Position numbers and translations under genes: made by a program. A stretch of DNA of 8,760 nucleotides, taken from UBA5486 sp036744795. Lineage in GTDB: Bacteria; Bacillota; UBA4882; UBA10575. The notes under the pieces were generated by a model, which ran no database searches, was not told where the DNA came from, and saw nothing but the letters and a program-made list of their open reading frames with translations. The DNA lies in NCBI GenBank assembly GCA_036744795.1, contig DAIOHK010000063.1, forward strand, positions 1 to 8,760, read 5' to 3'. This document shows positions 6,642 through 8,760 of this stretch, one piece after another (position 1 is the first letter of the stretch; each line of letters opens with the position of its first letter).

Positions 6642-7409
6642 TTACTCCTCCCAACGATAGATCTCTATTTCACTAAAAATCTGATTTTGCCTGACAATTA
6701 CTTTTCGTAAGCGTATTAGTTCAAGCAAAGCCAAAAAACATGTAACAATAGCCTTTCTAGAATTATCAGTAAAAAGGGAAGTAAAAAGAATCTTAGGGAT
6801 TTCTTCCAAATCTTTTAATATCTTTCCCATCTTATCCTGAATTGAATACTGTTCCTGCGGCATACCTTCCAGTTCTAAGCGAGGAGTAAGACTCTCCAAA
6901 AGAACTCCAAAAGCTTGAACTAGGTCCCAAAGAGAAATATCACCACCTAATGGATCCACCGAAGAAGTAGCAGCTGTCTCTTGATCAGCAAAATGGCCAC
7001 CGGAACGACCATAATACATACTCCATTTGGTCTCCCGTTCTTGCAAATCAGAAGCAAATTTTTTAACTTTTTTATATTCCAGTAGTCTTTCCACAAGTTC
7101 CTGTCTAGGATCTTCTTCCTCCAAATCTTCATCATTTTCAACTACCGGGCGGGGTAACAACATTCTTGCTTTTATCTGCATCAAAGTTGCGGCCATTAAA
7201 AGAAAATCCGTTGCTACCTGAAGATTTAAAAATTCCATAGTCTGAATATGATCTAAAAATTGATCTGTAATTTCAGAAATCGGAATATTATAAATATCAA
7301 TCTCTGCCTGTTCAATCAGGTGTAAAAGAAGTTCTAAAGGCCCTTCAAAGACTTCTAACCGAATCTCATATAGGTCTTGTTCTTCTTGTCTATTAATTAA
7401 GTTTTCCAT
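6642..7409 (-). CDS. scpA: Segregation and condensation protein A
   Basis: ScpA is the kleisin of the bacterial SMC condensin. Its N-terminus binds the SMC neck, its middle binds the ScpB dimer, and its C-terminal winged helix binds the SMC head. The 255-residue protein has the signature FEGPLELLLHLI at 21-32, DIYNIPISEITDQF at 38-51 and the long helix ATDFLLMAATLMQIKARMLL at 66-85. An acidic linker (about 91-101) and variable middle follow, then the C-terminal winged helix (FLALLELIRLRK about 225-236, ending in FSEIEIYRW). Length is normal. The ATG is 3 bases after the stop of the HD-domain gene, and I see no good Shine-Dalgarno before it (the preceding bases are A-rich), so initiation may depend on ribosomes finishing the upstream gene. 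scpB follows immediately. SMC itself is not in the window. Confidence 0.97.
   Translation of the reverse strand: MENLINRQEEQDLYEIRLEVFEGPLELLLHLIEQAEIDIYNIPISEITDQFLDHIQTMEFLNLQVATDFLLMAATLMQIKARMLLPRPVVENDEDLEEEDPRQELVERLLEYKKVKKFASDLQERETKWSMYYGRSGGHFADQETAATSSVDPLGGDISLWDLVQAFGVLLESLTPRLELEGMPQEQYSIQDKMGKILKDLEEIPKILFTSLFTDNSRKAIVTCFLALLELIRLRKVIVRQNQIFSEIEIYRWEE
6645..6652 (-). promoter_or_regulatory. scpB ribosome binding site inside scpA end
   Basis: GGGAGGAG overlaps the last Glu codons of scpA and sits five bases before the ATG at 6637-6639. It decides the scpB start, because an upstream TTG start would place this site at or inside the coding sequence. Confidence 0.85.
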
Positions 7410-7412
7410 AAT

Positions 7413-7928
7413 CTAATTTTTTTCATCTGCCATTTTAAGTAGAGATAATTCGAGATCAACATTATCTGTTTTCGGATCATGATGATGTTTTATTAATGAA
7501 ACCACTTTTGGGTCAATCCCCAAGCTCTCAGCCATATATGCCCCCCGGGAGGGATGAATTAAATCTACATATATAGCATGCCGCAATGAACGTTTTTTTC
7601 CCCTTTGACCCCATTTCTCGCGTGACCTGGGGAAAAGCCGCCTTATTACTCCGACAATAATCCGATTTAATCTAGTAATTTCTCCTTTAATTTTTCCTAC
7701 ATCATGAAGTAAAGCCCCTTGAATAAGAGTTTGAAGATCTACCCCTTTCAAATTTTCTGTTTCTTCTAATAAGAAACGGGCCATGGCAATAGAATGTTTT
7801 TGATCCGAATAACTCATCTGAGTAAACAGGAAAAGGCCAGGTTCATCAATATAAGTTTCAATAAATTTCCGGTCATTTGGTTTAAGTTTACTCCTAAATA
7901 AGTCAACTAACCGTTGCCAACACCCCAT
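7413..7928 (-). CDS. HD-domain phosphohydrolase-like protein
   Basis: This 171-residue protein is built around one HD domain, a metal-dependent phosphohydrolase fold. Candidate metal ligands are His45 (DQKHSIAMA), the His75-Asp76 pair (LLHDVGK), His125 (IHPSRGAY), the His148-150 run (IKHHHDP) and Asp168 near the C-terminus (KMADEKN). This is the order of the H...HD...H...H...D HDIG subgroup. There is no obvious membrane segment, and a basic patch (about 96-116, rich in Arg and Lys) interrupts the domain between HD and the later histidines. The substrate cannot be told: related domains act on nucleotides, cyclic dinucleotides or RNA ends. ATG start with a very strong AGGAGGAGGG at 7935-7944. 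The gene leads directly into scpA (3-base gap), so it should be co-expressed with the condensin genes. Confidence 0.88.
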   Translation of the reverse strand: MGCWQRLVDLFRSKLKPNDRKFIETYIDEPGLFLFTQMSYSDQKHSIAMARFLLEETENLKGVDLQTLIQGALLHDVGKIKGEITRLNRIIVGVIRRLFPRSREKWGQRGKKRSLRHAIYVDLIHPSRGAYMAESLGIDPKVVSLIKHHHDPKTDNVDLELSLLKMADEKN

Positions 7929-8020
7929 GTTAATCCCTCCTCCTGAAAAAATATGCCTCCCTTTTGTTTCGATTGTTATTGTTAAAACTCAGTATTAAAT
8001 CTTCTAAAATATTTGACACT

Positions 8021-8665
8021 TTATATACCAGTAATCAGATGAACAAAGAATTGGATCATTATAGAAAAATAGTGACTAAATCCATCTCCAAAAACTAATA
8101 GGAAAAAGAACAAAATATAAAAGCCAAAATTTTCTGCCCGATTATAAACTTCAAATGCACGTCCTCTTAGAAAATAACGCACCACTCTTGAACCATCAAG
8201 AGGTGGGATCGGAAGCAAATTAAAAAAAGCCAAACCAAGGTTAAGCACAATACCTACATAACAAAATTTTATGATTAACCGAAGAAAATCTGGATTAATG
8301 GGTAAATTCAATAATCCGTGGAAAAATATTCTCATTAGCAAACCAAAAAAAAGTGCCAAAACTAAGTTTGCAATAGGTCCGGCGATTGCTACAAATAAGC
8401 TTCCTTTTGCTGGGTTTTTATAATAATTGGGATTAATCTGAACAGGTTTAGCCCAACCAAAACCAACACCTTTAATCAATGACAAAATAAGCATCAAGGT
8501 GCCTAGAGGATCTAAGTGTACCAAAGGGTTCAAGCTTAAGCGTCCTTGTATTTCCGGAGTTGGATCCCCTAGTTTTACTGATATGAAACCATGGGCAAAT
8601 TCATGTAGTACAAGCGAGAATAGTATAATCGGCCCAGCTAAAATAAGCATGTAAATTTCGGGCAT
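8021..8665 (-). CDS. Site-2 protease family zinc metalloprotease (M50)
   Basis: This integral membrane protease of the site-2 (M50) family is expected to cut substrates within the membrane. At 214 residues it is the compact form without PDZ or CBS domains. HEFAH at 21-25 is the HExxH zinc motif inside the first hydrophobic segment. GRLSLNPLVHLDPLG at 41-55 is the conserved block of the short M50 subgroup. NLLPIPPLDGSR at 149-160 carries the third zinc ligand Asp157. Hydrophobic segments lie at about 5-30, 54-68, 90-116, 128-154 and 178-210. All catalytic residues are present, so it should be active; the substrate is unknown. The ATG start is preceded by a G-rich site (GTGGGGGT, near 8672-8679) and an extended -10 promoter. 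It is the first gene of the run leading to scpAB, with a 92-base gap before the HD gene. Confidence 0.93.
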   Translation of the reverse strand: MPEIYMLILAGPIILFSLVLHEFAHGFISVKLGDPTPEIQGRLSLNPLVHLDPLGTLMLILSLIKGVGFGWAKPVQINPNYYKNPAKGSLFVAIAGPIANLVLALFFGLLMRIFFHGLLNLPINPDFLRLIIKFCYVGIVLNLGLAFFNLLPIPPLDGSRVVRYFLRGRAFEVYNRAENFGFYILFFFLLVFGDGFSHYFSIMIQFFVHLITGI

Positions 8666-8702
8666 ATCAAAACCCCCACTATGTAGTAAAAGAACACAAA
8701 AT

Positions 8703-8711
8703 ATTATATCA
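8703..8711 (-). promoter_or_regulatory. Extended -10 promoter before the M50 gene
   Basis: On the minus strand TGATATAAT occurs at 8703-8711, a perfect TATAAT with the TGn extension. No good -35 stands at the right distance, and a TTGACA at 8753-8758 is too far upstream (44 bases), but extended -10 promoters tolerate this. Transcription would start near 8695, about 30 bases before the start codon. It is the best candidate promoter for the M50-HD-scpAB run. Confidence 0.65.
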
Positions 8712-8760
8712 TAAATTTCCTACATGTACCAGCTAATCAACACGGCAGTATGTGTCAAGT

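Noticed and set aside
7929..8020. Extra small gene in the gap between the M50 and HD genes, suggested by a second G-rich site (AAGGGAGG)
   Set aside because: No ATG, GTG or TTG with a meaningful open frame follows at a suitable distance before the HD start.
8013..8041. Plus-strand TTGACA near the end of the M50 gene as an antisense promoter
   Set aside because: No acceptable -10 follows at 16-18 bases.
8753..8758. TTGACA as the -35 partner of the -10 at 8703-8708
   Set aside because: The spacer would be 44 bases. If functional it belongs to another promoter with a poor -10.

Overview
The window is AT-rich and every recognisable gene lies on the minus strand, so transcription runs from high to low coordinates. 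A tRNA-Val-type T-box leader, the ScpA/ScpB condensin pair, strong GGAGG-type ribosome binding sites, and a phosphofructokinase with pyrophosphate-type signature residues beside a class II aldolase all suggest an anaerobic, low-GC Bacillota (Firmicutes) bacterium. A clostridial or Halanaerobiales-like lineage is my best guess; the sequence does not fix the species. I see no phage, transposase, CRISPR array, rRNA or tRNA gene.

Layout in transcription order. An extended -10 promoter near 8703-8711 precedes a site-2-protease-family membrane metalloprotease (M50, 8021-8665). It is followed by an HD-domain phosphohydrolase-like protein (7413-7928), scpA (6642-7409), scpB (best start 6639, stop at 6091) and a small two-helix membrane protein with a charged coiled-coil tail (5743-6069). 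scpA starts 3 bases after the HD gene, scpB starts 2 bases after scpA, and the membrane-protein gene starts 21 bases after scpB, so these look co-transcribed. After a 165-base gap comes a glycolytic pair: phosphofructokinase (4462-5577) and class II fructose-bisphosphate aldolase (3388-4392), which act on consecutive steps through fructose 1,6-bisphosphate. The kinase has Asp and Lys at the two positions that separate pyrophosphate-dependent from ATP-dependent enzymes, so it is probably the reversible PPi type.

The last unit is valS (307-2955), a complete valyl-tRNA synthetase. It has its own promoter (3311-3340) and a T-box riboswitch (about 3046-3305) with a GUC specifier, a UGGU tRNA-acceptor bulge and an intrinsic terminator, so expression should rise when tRNA-Val is uncharged.

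The 306 bases after valS hold no gene I can support, but they contain a weak terminator-like hairpin and diverged repeats. One is a 29-base element present in inverted orientation just upstream of the valS ribosome binding site (24 of 29 identical). Most of the window is ordinary core-genome content. The points most worth a second look are the PPi-type kinase with an atypical Asn in its metal-site motif, the inverted repeat flanking valS, and the uncharacterised HD and membrane proteins around scpAB.
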